A DNA stretch of 64,000 nt from FW021-bin31 sp964647485 (GTDB taxonomy: Bacteria; Bacteroidota; Bacteroidia; Chitinophagales; Chitinophagaceae), in contig CAZYHV010000016.1 in assembly GCA_964647485.1 (NCBI GenBank), positions 19,676 to 83,675 of the forward strand, in the 5' to 3' direction. Below, piece by piece: positions 52,436 through 61,510 of this stretch. The notes beneath the pieces are model-generated. The model was not told where the DNA came from. It did not search any database and was given only the letters and a program-made list of their open reading frames with translations. Numbering within the stretch: the stretch's first letter is position 1; each line of letters starts with the position of its first letter. The position numbers and the translations under genes are program-made.

Positions 52436-53605
52436 ATGGAAAAAAAGCGTATTGGTATTTTTGGAGCAACAGGATCCATTGGACAACAGGCTTTAGAAGT
52501 AATCGAGCAATTCCCGGAAAGATTTAGTGTGGAAATTTTGACTGCAAGAACTCATGTTGAACAATTAGCTGTGCAGGCGAAGAAATTTGAACCACAATTA
52601 GTAATAATTGAGGATGAATCGCAGTTGGGGAGACTGGAGGAAGCTCTTAAAGGAGAGAATATTAACATCCGTTCCGGAGAAGAAGCTCTGTGCGAAGCCG
52701 CTGCTTCGGAGAATATGGATATGATGCTCTCGGCTATTGTAGGCTTTGCAGGATTAAAACCAACAATGGCTGCTTTAGAAAAAGGAACAGATGTTGCTTT
52801 GGCAAATAAAGAAACACTAGTTGTTGCCGGAGCGCTAATTATGCAGATGGCCAAAGATAATCAGGCTCGTATTATTCCTGTAGATTCTGAACATTCAGCA
52901 ATATATCAATGTCTGCAAGGGGAAGAAATGGGAGCAGTCGAGAAAATTATACTTACCGCTTCGGGAGGCCCCTTTTTAGATAAGAAACCCAATTATCTGA
53001 AAAACGTCAAAAAAGACCATGCTTTACAACATCCTAACTGGGATATGGGGGCTAAAATTACCATTGATAGTGCCACTTTGATGAATAAGGGCCTGGAAAT
53101 GATTGAGGCTCGATGGCTTTTTGATCTTCAACCTGAACAAATAGAAGTGGTGATTCATCCACAATCTATCATCCATTCTATGGTTCAATTTACAGATGGT
53201 GCTATTAAAGCACAAATGGGACTTCCTGACATGAAATTGCCTCTTCAGTATGCTTTGGCTTATCCGGAAAGAGTGAAAAACAATTTTCAACGTTTGGATT
53301 TTAAATCTTACCCGAAATTGAAATTTGGAGAACCCGATATAAAAACTTTTCGTAACCTTGCGCTTGCAATAAAGGCATTGAAGAAAGGTGGAAATCTTGC
53401 CTGTGTAATGAATGCGGCAAATGAAGAGGTGGTTTATGCTTTCTTGAAAAATACTATTGGTTTTCTGGATATGACAGAAATTATAGAAAAGACCATGGAG
53501 GAAATTTCTTATATAGACGAGCCATCCATAGAGACTTATATAAATAGTGATCAGGAAGCCCGTAATATGGCAAGGCAATTCATCAAAGAAAAGAAAGATA
53601 GTTAA
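52436..53605 (+). CDS. dxr: 1-deoxy-D-xylulose 5-phosphate reductoisomerase
   Basis: This 389-residue enzyme makes 2-C-methyl-D-erythritol 4-phosphate, the first committed step of the MEP isoprenoid pathway. NADPH-binding GIFGATGSIGQQALEVI is at the N-terminus, then ANKETLVVAG, PVDSEHSAIYQCLQG with the metal-binding Asp/Glu, and VIHPQSIIHSMVQF. Length is normal. It starts 11 bases after the GH3-family gene and precedes rseP, an order common in bacteria (dxr-rseP). Confidence 0.96.
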   Translation: MEKKRIGIFGATGSIGQQALEVIEQFPERFSVEILTARTHVEQLAVQAKKFEPQLVIIEDESQLGRLEEALKGENINIRSGEEALCEAAASENMDMMLSAIVGFAGLKPTMAALEKGTDVALANKETLVVAGALIMQMAKDNQARIIPVDSEHSAIYQCLQGEEMGAVEKIILTASGGPFLDKKPNYLKNVKKDHALQHPNWDMGAKITIDSATLMNKGLEMIEARWLFDLQPEQIEVVIHPQSIIHSMVQFTDGAIKAQMGLPDMKLPLQYALAYPERVKNNFQRLDFKSYPKLKFGEPDIKTFRNLALAIKALKKGGNLACVMNAANEEVVYAFLKNTIGFLDMTEIIEKTMEEISYIDEPSIETYINSDQEARNMARQFIKEKKDS

Positions 53606-53625
53606 ATCAAAAACGAATTAAACAG

Positions 53626-53650
53626 CTTTAAGCCTTGTGCTTCAGGCTTA
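53626..53650 (+). promoter_or_regulatory. Hairpin between dxr and rseP
   Basis: TTTAAGCC and GGCTTAAA form a perfect 8-bp stem around a loop of about 9 bases, 15 bases ahead of the rseP ATG. It is followed by A rather than T, so it is not a normal terminator. It may influence mRNA stability or rseP translation. Confidence 0.45.
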
Positions 53651-53664
53651 AAAATACTAAAAAC

Positions 53665-55029
53665 ATGACCTTAAGCGTTATTTTAATTAAAGCTGCTCAG
53701 CTTATCTTGTCCCTCTCTATTCTCGTTATTCTTCATGAGTTTGGACACTTTATCACTGCTCGTATTTTTAAATGTAGGGTAGAGAAGTTTTATTTATTTT
53801 TTGATCCCTGGTTTTCCTTATTCAAGAAGAAAGTAAAAGATACAGAATATGGAGTGGGTTGGCTTCCGCTTGGAGGATATGTCAAAATATCCGGAATGAT
53901 TGACGAAAGTATGGATAAGGAACAAATGAAAAAAGATCCTGAACCTTGGGAATTTCGTTCAAAACCTGCTTGGCAACGACTCATTGTTATGATTGCCGGA
54001 GTGACCATGAATGTATTGCTTGCCTTTGTCATCTTTGCTATGATCTTATGGGCATGGGGAGAAAAGAAAATTCCGATGTCCGGTCTGAAATATGGGGTCG
54101 AAGTGAATGATTCTTTAGGTTATGAATTAGGCTTTAAAAATGGAGATGAAATATTGACTGTAAATGGGGAACATATAAAGTATTTTGATGACCTTAATGG
54201 GAAAATGCTTTATGCGCAGCAAGTGAAAGTCAAAAGAGATGATTCGGTTTTTAATTTAAAAATGCCGGAAAATCTGGTCGCTCAGATTATCGATGCCGGA
54301 GGAAAAGGGGGATTATTCTCCCCGGCCATTCCTACTATTGTAGATAGCATTCCTCCACAATCGGAAGCCTTAAAATATGGTCTGAAAAAAGAAGATAAAA
54401 TAGTAGCGGTTGCCCATAAACAAACTCCTCTTTTTGGGATGGTCAAAAGTACGCTGGAAGCTCACAAAAATCAAAAAGTACCTGTTGCCGTTTTAAGAGG
54501 CAGACAGGTGGATACCCTGAATATGCAAGTCTCTGAGGAGGGGACATTAGGTTTTTTTCCTTTGAATAATTTTCAAGAATTACAGCAAATGGGAATCCTT
54601 AAAGTCAGCCATGTGAAATATGGTTTCTTTGAATCTTTCCCTGCCGGAGTTATGATGGCTTATGATAAATTGAGTGCTTATGTAAAATCTTTCTCCCTTA
54701 TCTTTCAACCTTCTACAGGAGCTTATAAAGGATTAGGAGGCTTTGGAGCTATAGCTAAAGCTTTTGCTCCCACCTGGAATTGGCAGGTCTTCTGGATGTG
54801 GACCGGGATTTTGTCTTTAATCCTTGCCTTTATGAATATTTTGCCTATTCCTGCTTTGGATGGTGGGCATGTGTTATTCTTGTTGTACGAAATCATTAGT
54901 GGAAGAAAACCTAACGAAAAATTTCTGGAATATGCTCAAATTACCGGGATGATTATTCTTCTTGCTCTATTACTATTCGCTAATGGAATGGATGTCTGGC
55001 GAGCGATCCAGGGGTGGATTGGGTCGTAA
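53665..55029 (+). CDS. rseP: RIP metalloprotease RseP (site-2 protease)
   Basis: The ATG at 53665 gives MTLSVILIKAAQLILSLSIL; the in-frame TTG at 53635 lies in the dxr-rseP hairpin and is rejected. The product is 454 residues. The zinc site HEFGH (H24, E25, H28) is in the first membrane segment and the partner LDGGH near the C-terminus (PIPALDGGHVLFLLYE). Two PDZ-like stretches lie between about 150 and 310. It cleaves membrane-bound substrates such as anti-sigma factors and signal-peptide remnants. Confidence 0.94.
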   Translation: MTLSVILIKAAQLILSLSILVILHEFGHFITARIFKCRVEKFYLFFDPWFSLFKKKVKDTEYGVGWLPLGGYVKISGMIDESMDKEQMKKDPEPWEFRSKPAWQRLIVMIAGVTMNVLLAFVIFAMILWAWGEKKIPMSGLKYGVEVNDSLGYELGFKNGDEILTVNGEHIKYFDDLNGKMLYAQQVKVKRDDSVFNLKMPENLVAQIIDAGGKGGLFSPAIPTIVDSIPPQSEALKYGLKKEDKIVAVAHKQTPLFGMVKSTLEAHKNQKVPVAVLRGRQVDTLNMQVSEEGTLGFFPLNNFQELQQMGILKVSHVKYGFFESFPAGVMMAYDKLSAYVKSFSLIFQPSTGAYKGLGGFGAIAKAFAPTWNWQVFWMWTGILSLILAFMNILPIPALDGGHVLFLLYEIISGRKPNEKFLEYAQITGMIILLALLLFANGMDVWRAIQGWIGS

Positions 55030-55068
55030 AATCTCAATGCTAAAGTATTAAGAAAAAAATTCTCAGAG

Positions 55069-55102
55069 CTACATTTTCCTAGGAAAATGTAGTTTTTTTT
55101 TT
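55069..55102 (+). terminator. Strong intrinsic terminator after rseP
   Basis: CTACATTTTCCTAGGAAAATGTAG (55069-55092) is a perfect palindrome followed by ten T. The following 203 bases to the next gene are AT-rich and hold nothing else that I can support. Confidence 0.93.
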
Positions 55103-55305
55103 AATACAGGATTGGAGAAAATGTATTAAATTGTGTCGAATACGAACTTAAAACAGTCGTTTACCTATTAGTTATTGAGAAAAATAAAAAAATATCGATT
55201 ATTGTAAGATGAATAGAATCCCCCTTTTAGAAAAAAAATGAAAGAAAGAGGTAACAAATAGGGAAAAAATGACATATCGTATTATAGTAGGAATAGAAGG
55301 AATAA

Positions 55306-57471
55306 ATGTTATCTAAGGTTATGAGGTTTAAATACGTCTTTTTTTTCATCTTATTTTTTACGCTGCAGAACAAAGTAAATGCTGATACGATTACTGTAGA
55401 CAGGGGAAAAGTAAAACTACTTCAGGATAATCAGATCCTGACTTTTACAGATTATACAGATACTCTACCTTTTAAAACAGTGAAAGGGTTTAAATATGTT
55501 TTTCGGCATCATGCGGATTATTTTCCGGATTTTGGCTTTTCTAAACATACCCATTGGCTTCGCTTTAGCCTTTTCAATGCGACCGAAGAAAAAGAGCTTT
55601 TAATTAAAATCCATAATCCAAATCTAAACTTTGTCAAGCTGTACTATCCAATAGAGGATGACGGGAACTATGATTTTGTGGAAGGTGGAAATCTAGAATC
55701 CGTAACACAACATATGTTTTCGGATCAGGATAATGTATTTGAAGTGTCGGTTCCTGTCGGTTCTACACGTACTTTTTTTTTAAAAGTTAAGAGCTTTGCT
55801 CATATCATTGTTCCTGTGTCTGTTGGAACACAAGCCAGAATGGTAGAGGAAATAAATCGGGGGAATTGGAATTTTGGATTGTACATGGGTTCAATAATTA
55901 TTATTTTACTCTTTAATTTAGCCATTTATTTCGTATTAAAAGATAAGACTTATCTCTATTATGTAGTCTATATATTCTTCTTGGGATTCCTTTTATTTAG
56001 TGTATATGGGTATGGTTATAAATTCTTGTGGAGCAATTATCCTTATCTGACACTACAGAGCATTAGTCTCCCCAAAATATTTATGGCAATAACGATGATC
56101 TTATTTTTAAGATCATTTCTTCAGACACGAAAAACACTTCCCTTAATTGATACAATTGGTCAGGCTCTTTTTGTCTTATGTATCGTGCTAGTCCCTGTTT
56201 CTTTACTAGGTTATTATAACGTCAGTCTAGTCATGACCGATATTTTGTTAATGATTATCTGTGTGGTGTATTTGATAGGAGGAATAAAACTATCGAGGGA
56301 AAATTTTAGGCCGGCAAGGTATTTTATGTTGGCGTGGTCGATCTTGATTGCCGGTATGATGATCGATATTTTTAAGGATATGAATGTGATTCCTTTTACT
56401 CTTTTTACCAAGAATGCATTATTAATAAGTTCTGATATAGAGATTCTTTTGCTGTCTTTTGCTCTTGCAGAGAAAATAAATATTTATAAAGAAGGAGAAA
56501 TAAGTGCTGAACGAAAGGCGCTGAAATTGTCGAGAGAAAAAGAACAGCTGATTGCGCATGAAAAGGTACGGCTTGAGGTGAAAGTGAAAAAAAGAACAGA
56601 GCGCCTTCAAAAAGTGAATGAGGAGTTGGAAACAGCAATGAAAGAATTAAAAGCTACTCAGAATAAATTGATTCACTCGGAAAAAATGGCTTCAATAGGA
56701 AAGCTTACGGCAGGGATAGCCCATGAAATAAATAATCCTATTAATTATATTCAGTCCAACGTTAATTCTCTTCAAAGAGATGTTGAGGAACTATGGGAGT
56801 TAATAGAGAAATATAGGGGGATAGATTTACACAATTTAGAAGATAAACAGAAAGAAATTGCAGAGTTTATAGAAAAAATTGAATTGGATTTTATCAGAGA
56901 GGAAATGAAAGAACTGATTAATGGGATTAAAGAAGGGGTCTCTCGCACATCAGAAATTGTTGCTGGACTACGGAAGTTTAGCCGAATGGATGGCTATTCT
57001 TATGAAAAAGCAGACATCAATAAAACGATAGATTCGGCTCACCGATTGGTGAGAAGTTCAATTCCCGCAAACATTGAAGTGGTTAAAAATTATGAAAATA
57101 TGGGAGAGATTGAATGTTGTTCCGGTCTATTATGTCAAGTCTTTATGAATATTATGGTAAATGGGGTACAGGCTATGTCTTCTAATGGTAATGCTCAGCC
57201 ACAGAGTGGAAAATTAACGATTACAACGAAAAAGGAAAATGAAAGTGTCAAAGTATCTATAAGGGATACCGGAACCGGCATTGATAAAAAATCAATCAAT
57301 AATATTTTTGATCCGTTTTTTACAACGAAGGAGGTAGGGAAAGGTACCGGACTTGGATTGTCTATTACTTATGGGATTATAAAGAAAATGAATGGAGATA
57401 TAAAGGTTTTTTCTGAAGAAGGGGAGGGGGCAGAGTTTGTTATTATCTTACCTGTACAACAGCAAAATTAA
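55306..57471 (+). CDS. 7TMR-DISM sensor histidine kinase
   Basis: This 721-residue protein has a signal peptide (MRFKYVFFFILFFTLQNKVN from the second ATG at 55321), a periplasmic 7TMR-DISMED2 beta domain (about 30-180), seven membrane segments (about 190-395), a coiled coil (about 400-455), and a kinase core. The H-box SIGKLTAGIAHEINNPINYI gives phospho-acceptor H473; the N box is QVFMNIMVNGVQAM, followed by DTGTGIDKKSINNIFDPFFTTK and GKGTGLGLSITYGI. Extracellular domains of this type are thought to bind carbohydrates or related ligands. No response regulator is adjacent, so its partner is elsewhere. Confidence 0.92.
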   Translation: MLSKVMRFKYVFFFILFFTLQNKVNADTITVDRGKVKLLQDNQILTFTDYTDTLPFKTVKGFKYVFRHHADYFPDFGFSKHTHWLRFSLFNATEEKELLIKIHNPNLNFVKLYYPIEDDGNYDFVEGGNLESVTQHMFSDQDNVFEVSVPVGSTRTFFLKVKSFAHIIVPVSVGTQARMVEEINRGNWNFGLYMGSIIIILLFNLAIYFVLKDKTYLYYVVYIFFLGFLLFSVYGYGYKFLWSNYPYLTLQSISLPKIFMAITMILFLRSFLQTRKTLPLIDTIGQALFVLCIVLVPVSLLGYYNVSLVMTDILLMIICVVYLIGGIKLSRENFRPARYFMLAWSILIAGMMIDIFKDMNVIPFTLFTKNALLISSDIEILLLSFALAEKINIYKEGEISAERKALKLSREKEQLIAHEKVRLEVKVKKRTERLQKVNEELETAMKELKATQNKLIHSEKMASIGKLTAGIAHEINNPINYIQSNVNSLQRDVEELWELIEKYRGIDLHNLEDKQKEIAEFIEKIELDFIREEMKELINGIKEGVSRTSEIVAGLRKFSRMDGYSYEKADINKTIDSAHRLVRSSIPANIEVVKNYENMGEIECCSGLLCQVFMNIMVNGVQAMSSNGNAQPQSGKLTITTKKENESVKVSIRDTGTGIDKKSINNIFDPFFTTKEVGKGTGLGLSITYGIIKKMNGDIKVFSEEGEGAEFVIILPVQQQN

Positions 57472-57481
57472 ATAATATTAT

Positions 57482-58270
57482 TTAGCTCTTGGTTTGTTGC
57501 TCTTTTTCCATCTCATATTGCCGCATACGTTTTGCTTTCTGTAAAAATTCAGAGGCAAAGATAAAATCATTAAGCTTTTCATCTTTACTGTAGATAATCT
57601 CTTTTTGGTTGCCCACCCATTGTCGATGTCCTTGATGTAAATAGAGAATATTATCTCCTATTTCCATTACCGAGTTCATGTCATGGGTATTGATAACGGT
57701 TGTCATGTCATATTCTACCGTAATTTCATGGATAAGACGATCAATGACCATGGAGGTCTGTGGGTCAAGCCCGGAATTGGGCTCGTCACAGAAAAGGAAT
57801 TTAGGGTTGAGCACAATAGCACGGGCTATCCCTACTCTTTTTTGCATCCCTCCACTTATTTCAGAGGGGAGTTTGTCGTTTACGTTCTTAAGATTGACGC
57901 GGTCTAGTACCTGGTTGACTTGTTTCTTCCGATCTTTATAGTTCAGATTCGTAAACATATTCAACGGAAACATTACGTTTTGCTCGATGGTCATACTATC
58001 AAAAAGTGCCGAACCTTGAAATAACATCCCTATTTCCTGTCGGATTTCTTTAATCTCCTTTTCTGCCATACTCGAAAAATCCCTGTCTCCGTATTTTATA
58101 GAACCGGAATCAATCTTAAAAAGTCCTATAATACATTTCATTAAGACGGTTTTCCCGCTGCCGCTGGTACCGATAATAAGGTTGGTTTTCCCACTCTCCA
58201 TTGTAGCGGTTATACCTTTGAGTACCGTGTTCTCTCCGAAACTTTTTTTGACGTCTTTTAGCTCAATCAT
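57482..58270 (-). CDS. mlaF: ABC transporter ATP-binding protein, MlaF-like
   Basis: This 262-residue ATPase has Walker A IIGTSGSGKTVLMKCIIGL, Q-loop MLFQGSALFDSMT, signature SEISGGMQKRVGIARAI, Walker B FLFCDEPNSGLDP and a switch His in INTHDMNS. These are features of MlaF/Ttg2A proteins that drive phospholipid or lipid traffic between the membranes. It lies 17 bases after the MlaE-like permease gene in the same operon. The substrate-binding MCE protein MlaD is not in the window. Confidence 0.92.
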   Translation of the reverse strand: MIELKDVKKSFGENTVLKGITATMESGKTNLIIGTSGSGKTVLMKCIIGLFKIDSGSIKYGDRDFSSMAEKEIKEIRQEIGMLFQGSALFDSMTIEQNVMFPLNMFTNLNYKDRKKQVNQVLDRVNLKNVNDKLPSEISGGMQKRVGIARAIVLNPKFLFCDEPNSGLDPQTSMVIDRLIHEITVEYDMTTVINTHDMNSVMEIGDNILYLHQGHRQWVGNQKEIIYSKDEKLNDFIFASEFLQKAKRMRQYEMEKEQQTKS

Positions 58271-58287
58271 ATATTTATCTTTCTATG

Positions 58288-59025
58288 TCAGGCAAGCAAT
58301 AAGGCTGCTAATCCATAATCTGCAAGTAGAATAAATACGCAACTTACCACGACGGCTTTCGTACTTGCTTTTCCGATTTCTAAAGCGCCGCCATCTACAA
58401 AATATCCGTAATAGGACGGAATACTGGAAATAATAAAGGCAAAGGTATAAGCTTTGACCAGGGCAAAGAAAATATTGTATCCACTAAAACCCGAGCGCAG
58501 TCCTTCTATATAGTCCTGAGGAGAGAGAATTCCCGAGGCTACACCGGCAATTTCTCCTGCTAAAATACCAACGAATCCGGAAATAATTACTAACATGGGA
58601 ATGGTAACTAATGCTGCTATAATCTTTGGAAGAATGAGATAATTTTTGGGATTGATACCCATAATTTCTAAAGCGTCAATTTGCTCACTTACTCTCATAT
58701 TTCCCAACTCTGAAGCAATTTTAGAACCAACAACCCCGGCAAGTACAATACAAGTGATTGTTGGAGAAAATTCAAGAATCATGGTATCTCTCACGACCAT
58801 GGAAATGGTCGAATTAGGGATGAGCGGACTTACCAACTGATAGGCAGTCTGTATCGTCGATACCCCACCGATAAAAGCCGAAATGATGAGCACGATACCT
58901 AGGGATCCTATGCCTATGTCCACACATTGAGTCATGAATTGTTTCCAAAACATTTTTGGGCTTTCAGGTTTGGTGAACATCCCTTTCAACATTAATACAA
59001 ATCTTCCTAAATGGGTTAATAGCAT
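58288..59025 (-). CDS. mlaE: MlaE family ABC transporter permease
   Basis: This 245-residue inner-membrane protein has about five or six membrane segments. It has family features such as GVSTIQTAYQLVSPLIP, LEFSPTITCIVLAGVVGSKIASELGNMRVSEQIDALEIMG (start near residue 80) and the C-terminal FVDGGALEIGKASTKAVV. It pairs with the ATPase downstream to move lipids that maintain outer-membrane asymmetry. A -7 box TAATTTTG lies on the minus strand at 59050-59057, 25 bases before the start. Confidence 0.92.
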   Translation of the reverse strand: MLLTHLGRFVLMLKGMFTKPESPKMFWKQFMTQCVDIGIGSLGIVLIISAFIGGVSTIQTAYQLVSPLIPNSTISMVVRDTMILEFSPTITCIVLAGVVGSKIASELGNMRVSEQIDALEIMGINPKNYLILPKIIAALVTIPMLVIISGFVGILAGEIAGVASGILSPQDYIEGLRSGFSGYNIFFALVKAYTFAFIISSIPSYYGYFVDGGALEIGKASTKAVVVSCVFILLADYGLAALLLA

Positions 59026-59103
59026 ATCCTATAATAATATTATATGGCTCAAAATTAGGGAAAAATACGCCTTTTGAAAATTTTATTAATCATAATCTAT
59101 TAG

Positions 59104-60150
59104 TTAGACGTATCGTTTTTTTGCTAAACTCCTTACTAAGAGTCTTTTCAGACTCCTTTCAATAATCTCTCCCATGGTTTCTGATCTGGAAAAAATGATA
59201 TCGTCATAATGTCGCGCAAGTTCGTGTCCCAGCTGGCTGATCTTTTCCGGAGTAGATACCGTATCTGCTATGATGACATCTCTTAAGTCTCTAATACGAT
59301 GGCGATGAGCCTTGATACGACGAGCGATGAGCGCTCGTTCCTCCTGTTGGTATTGTCGGACAACATCAGCATTCAGATATTGCACGACGAGATTTACAAA
59401 AGCTCTGTTTTCTTTAAAAAATTGAGGCATGTATAGGTTTTTCTTTCCCTCATAAAACTGCTGATCGAAATCTATGCCTCGGATACGAAATTGAACATCA
59501 TCAAAGTCCGGAGTAATATCAATAACGAAATTATAAGAACGCATGTCTCCCAGTAAACGTACGAAACATCTTTCATTAAATTTTACAAACTCTTTTGCTA
59601 TCCTTTTGGGATTAAAATCCGGGCTGTCCATCCAACCTTGAATAAATTGATCTCCGGGAACACCGGCTATATGTTCCTCTATGAGCGTGTTGCTATCAAC
59701 CACGAAATTCAGCCAATAGGGCGAAAGTATATGTTCTAACTCTAAACCATAAATACGAGAAGCATCTGCAATTTTAATATAAAAATAATCATATACATCA
59801 TTATAGGTATTTACAATTCGTATTCTGAAGGGATGAGAATTCCCGAAAGTACAATAATCAACCCGTTCTACATAAAGGTGCTCTTCTGCCGTATCATCCC
59901 CTCCGGCTTTTAAAATAGAATAGATCCTTTTTAATCCATGATGAATATGACTCATTAAATGTTGTGGATAATAAACGGTCTCCCATAAGGTATCAACTCC
60001 TTTCTCATCATAAAGTGGAATGCTGTTATTATAATATCTGAGATCCTCATAGGAAAGGGGTAAATCTAGTTCCCGATCATAGGAATCGAGATATTCCCTG
60101 AAGGCATTATTTATAGGATAAAATATTTTCTTTTTCGATATTTCAGGCAT
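59104..60150 (-). CDS. Conserved hypothetical protein, 348 residues, unrecognised
   Basis: I do not recognise this protein. It has no signal peptide or membrane segment, so it is probably cytoplasmic. The N-terminal half is alpha/beta and rich in Tyr and Asp (PLSYEDLRYYNN, SHIHHGLKRIYSI). Middle features are CFVRLLGDMRSYNFVIDITPD and IRGIDFDQQFYEG, whose D-x-D pattern recalls, without proving, a kinase-like or nucleotidyltransferase active site. The C-terminal third is a very basic helix pair (ERALIARRIKAHRHRIRDLR and the terminal RSLKRLLVRSLAKKRYV) that could bind nucleic acid or membrane. It lies upstream of mlaEF in the same direction, 78 bases away. Confidence 0.6.
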   Translation of the reverse strand: MPEISKKKIFYPINNAFREYLDSYDRELDLPLSYEDLRYYNNSIPLYDEKGVDTLWETVYYPQHLMSHIHHGLKRIYSILKAGGDDTAEEHLYVERVDYCTFGNSHPFRIRIVNTYNDVYDYFYIKIADASRIYGLELEHILSPYWLNFVVDSNTLIEEHIAGVPGDQFIQGWMDSPDFNPKRIAKEFVKFNERCFVRLLGDMRSYNFVIDITPDFDDVQFRIRGIDFDQQFYEGKKNLYMPQFFKENRAFVNLVVQYLNADVVRQYQQEERALIARRIKAHRHRIRDLRDVIIADTVSTPEKISQLGHELARHYDDIIFSRSETMGEIIERSLKRLLVRSLAKKRYV

Positions 60151-60264
60151 GTCTCAAAGTTAATGATAAAATATAGTTTTCTTCCCTACTCTTCGCAGAC
60201 TTATATAAAAATAAGGAAAGAAAACAGACCTGTGGATATTGTAGGCTCCCAAAGAGAAATTTTC

Positions 60265-60294
60265 TTTGATTTAAATAAATATTAGGTAGATTTG
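60265..60294 (+). promoter_or_regulatory. Promoter of the aminotransferase-holB operon
   Basis: TTTG (60265-60268), 18 bases, then TAGATTTG (60287-60294) fits the Bacteroidota promoter. Its -7 box overlaps the TTG at 60292 that opens the reading frame, which shows that the true start is the ATG at 60316. Confidence 0.75.
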
Positions 60295-60315
60295 CGAAGA
60301 AAAAAATACCTTTAT

Positions 60316-61506
60316 ATGGAACTCGCAGAACGTGTCGGACGCATTTCAGAATCTCAGACATTAAAAATGTCTCGACTGAGTAATGAACTCAAAGCCAAAG
60401 GGCTGGATGTACTTTCATTAAGTTTGGGGGAACCCGATTTTAATACTCCTAATCACATTAGAGAAGCTGCTAAAAAGGCAATAGATGAAGGTTATACCCA
60501 TTATACGCCTGTACCCGGTTATCTTGAATTGAGAAAGGCAATTTGTAAAAAATTGAAACGTGATAATCAACTGGAATATGAACCTTCGCAGATTGTAACT
60601 TCTACGGGAGCTAAGCATAGTCTGATCAATATTATTATGACCATCGTTAATCCCGGAGAGGAGGTCATTGTTCCGACACCTTATTGGGTGACTTATACGG
60701 AACAGGTGAAGTTCGTCCAGGGGAAAGTGGTGAATGTAAAAGGGAAAGCTGAAAATAATTATAAGATTACTCCTGAACAGCTAGAAGAAGCTATTAGTCC
60801 GAAGACAAAATTGTTCATGTTCTCTTCTCCCTGTAACCCTTCTGGTTCTGTTTATACCAAAGAAGAGTTAGAAGCATTGAGTAAAGTATTTGAAAAACAT
60901 CCACAGGTATTTATTATTTCTGATGAGATCTATGAATATATTACCTATTCGGGAAAGCATGAGAGTATTGCTCAATTTGAAAGTATAAAAGATAGGGTCA
61001 TCATCGTTAATGGATTGAGTAAAGGCTTTGCAATGACAGGGTGGAGGTTAGGCTTTATTGCAGCACCTGAACCTATTGCTAAAGCGATTACCAAAATTCA
61101 GGGACAATTTACTTCTGCTACCTGTTCTATTACACAGCGAGCTGCCATCCATGCTTATGAATCGGATCTCCAGGCTACAGAAGAAATGGTGAAGGAATTT
61201 AGGAAAAGACGAGATCATATATTGGAGGGAATTCGTCAAATTCCGGGTATAAAAGTACACGAGCCTCAAGGTGCATTTTATATTTTTCCGGATGTGAGTG
61301 CTTTTTTTGGTAAAAGTTTTGAAGGTGAAGCAATAAAAGATGCTGACGACCTTTGTATGTTCTTATTACAAAAAGGATTGGTGGCTACCGTGACGGGTAG
61401 TGCCTTTGGAGAACCCCATTGTATTCGGGTATCTTATGCCACTTCTATTGAAAATATAGATAAAGGAATAAACCGGATTAAAGAAGCCCTTGCAAAGTTG
61501 AAATAA
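60316..61506 (+). CDS. aspC: Pyridoxal-phosphate aspartate aminotransferase (class I, subgroup Ib-like)
   Basis: ATG 60316 gives MELAERVGRISESQTLKMSR, 396 residues, as in thermophilic-type aspartate aminotransferases. Motifs are LSLGEPDFNTP, SSPCNPSGSVY, SDEIYEYITY and the PLP lysine in NGLSKGFAMTGWRLGF. It interconverts aspartate and oxaloacetate with glutamate and 2-oxoglutarate, and may accept other amino acids. holB starts 4 bases after its stop. Confidence 0.9.
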   Translation: MELAERVGRISESQTLKMSRLSNELKAKGLDVLSLSLGEPDFNTPNHIREAAKKAIDEGYTHYTPVPGYLELRKAICKKLKRDNQLEYEPSQIVTSTGAKHSLINIIMTIVNPGEEVIVPTPYWVTYTEQVKFVQGKVVNVKGKAENNYKITPEQLEEAISPKTKLFMFSSPCNPSGSVYTKEELEALSKVFEKHPQVFIISDEIYEYITYSGKHESIAQFESIKDRVIIVNGLSKGFAMTGWRLGFIAAPEPIAKAITKIQGQFTSATCSITQRAAIHAYESDLQATEEMVKEFRKRRDHILEGIRQIPGIKVHEPQGAFYIFPDVSAFFGKSFEGEAIKDADDLCMFLLQKGLVATVTGSAFGEPHCIRVSYATSIENIDKGINRIKEALAKLK

Positions 61507-61510
61507 TTAT

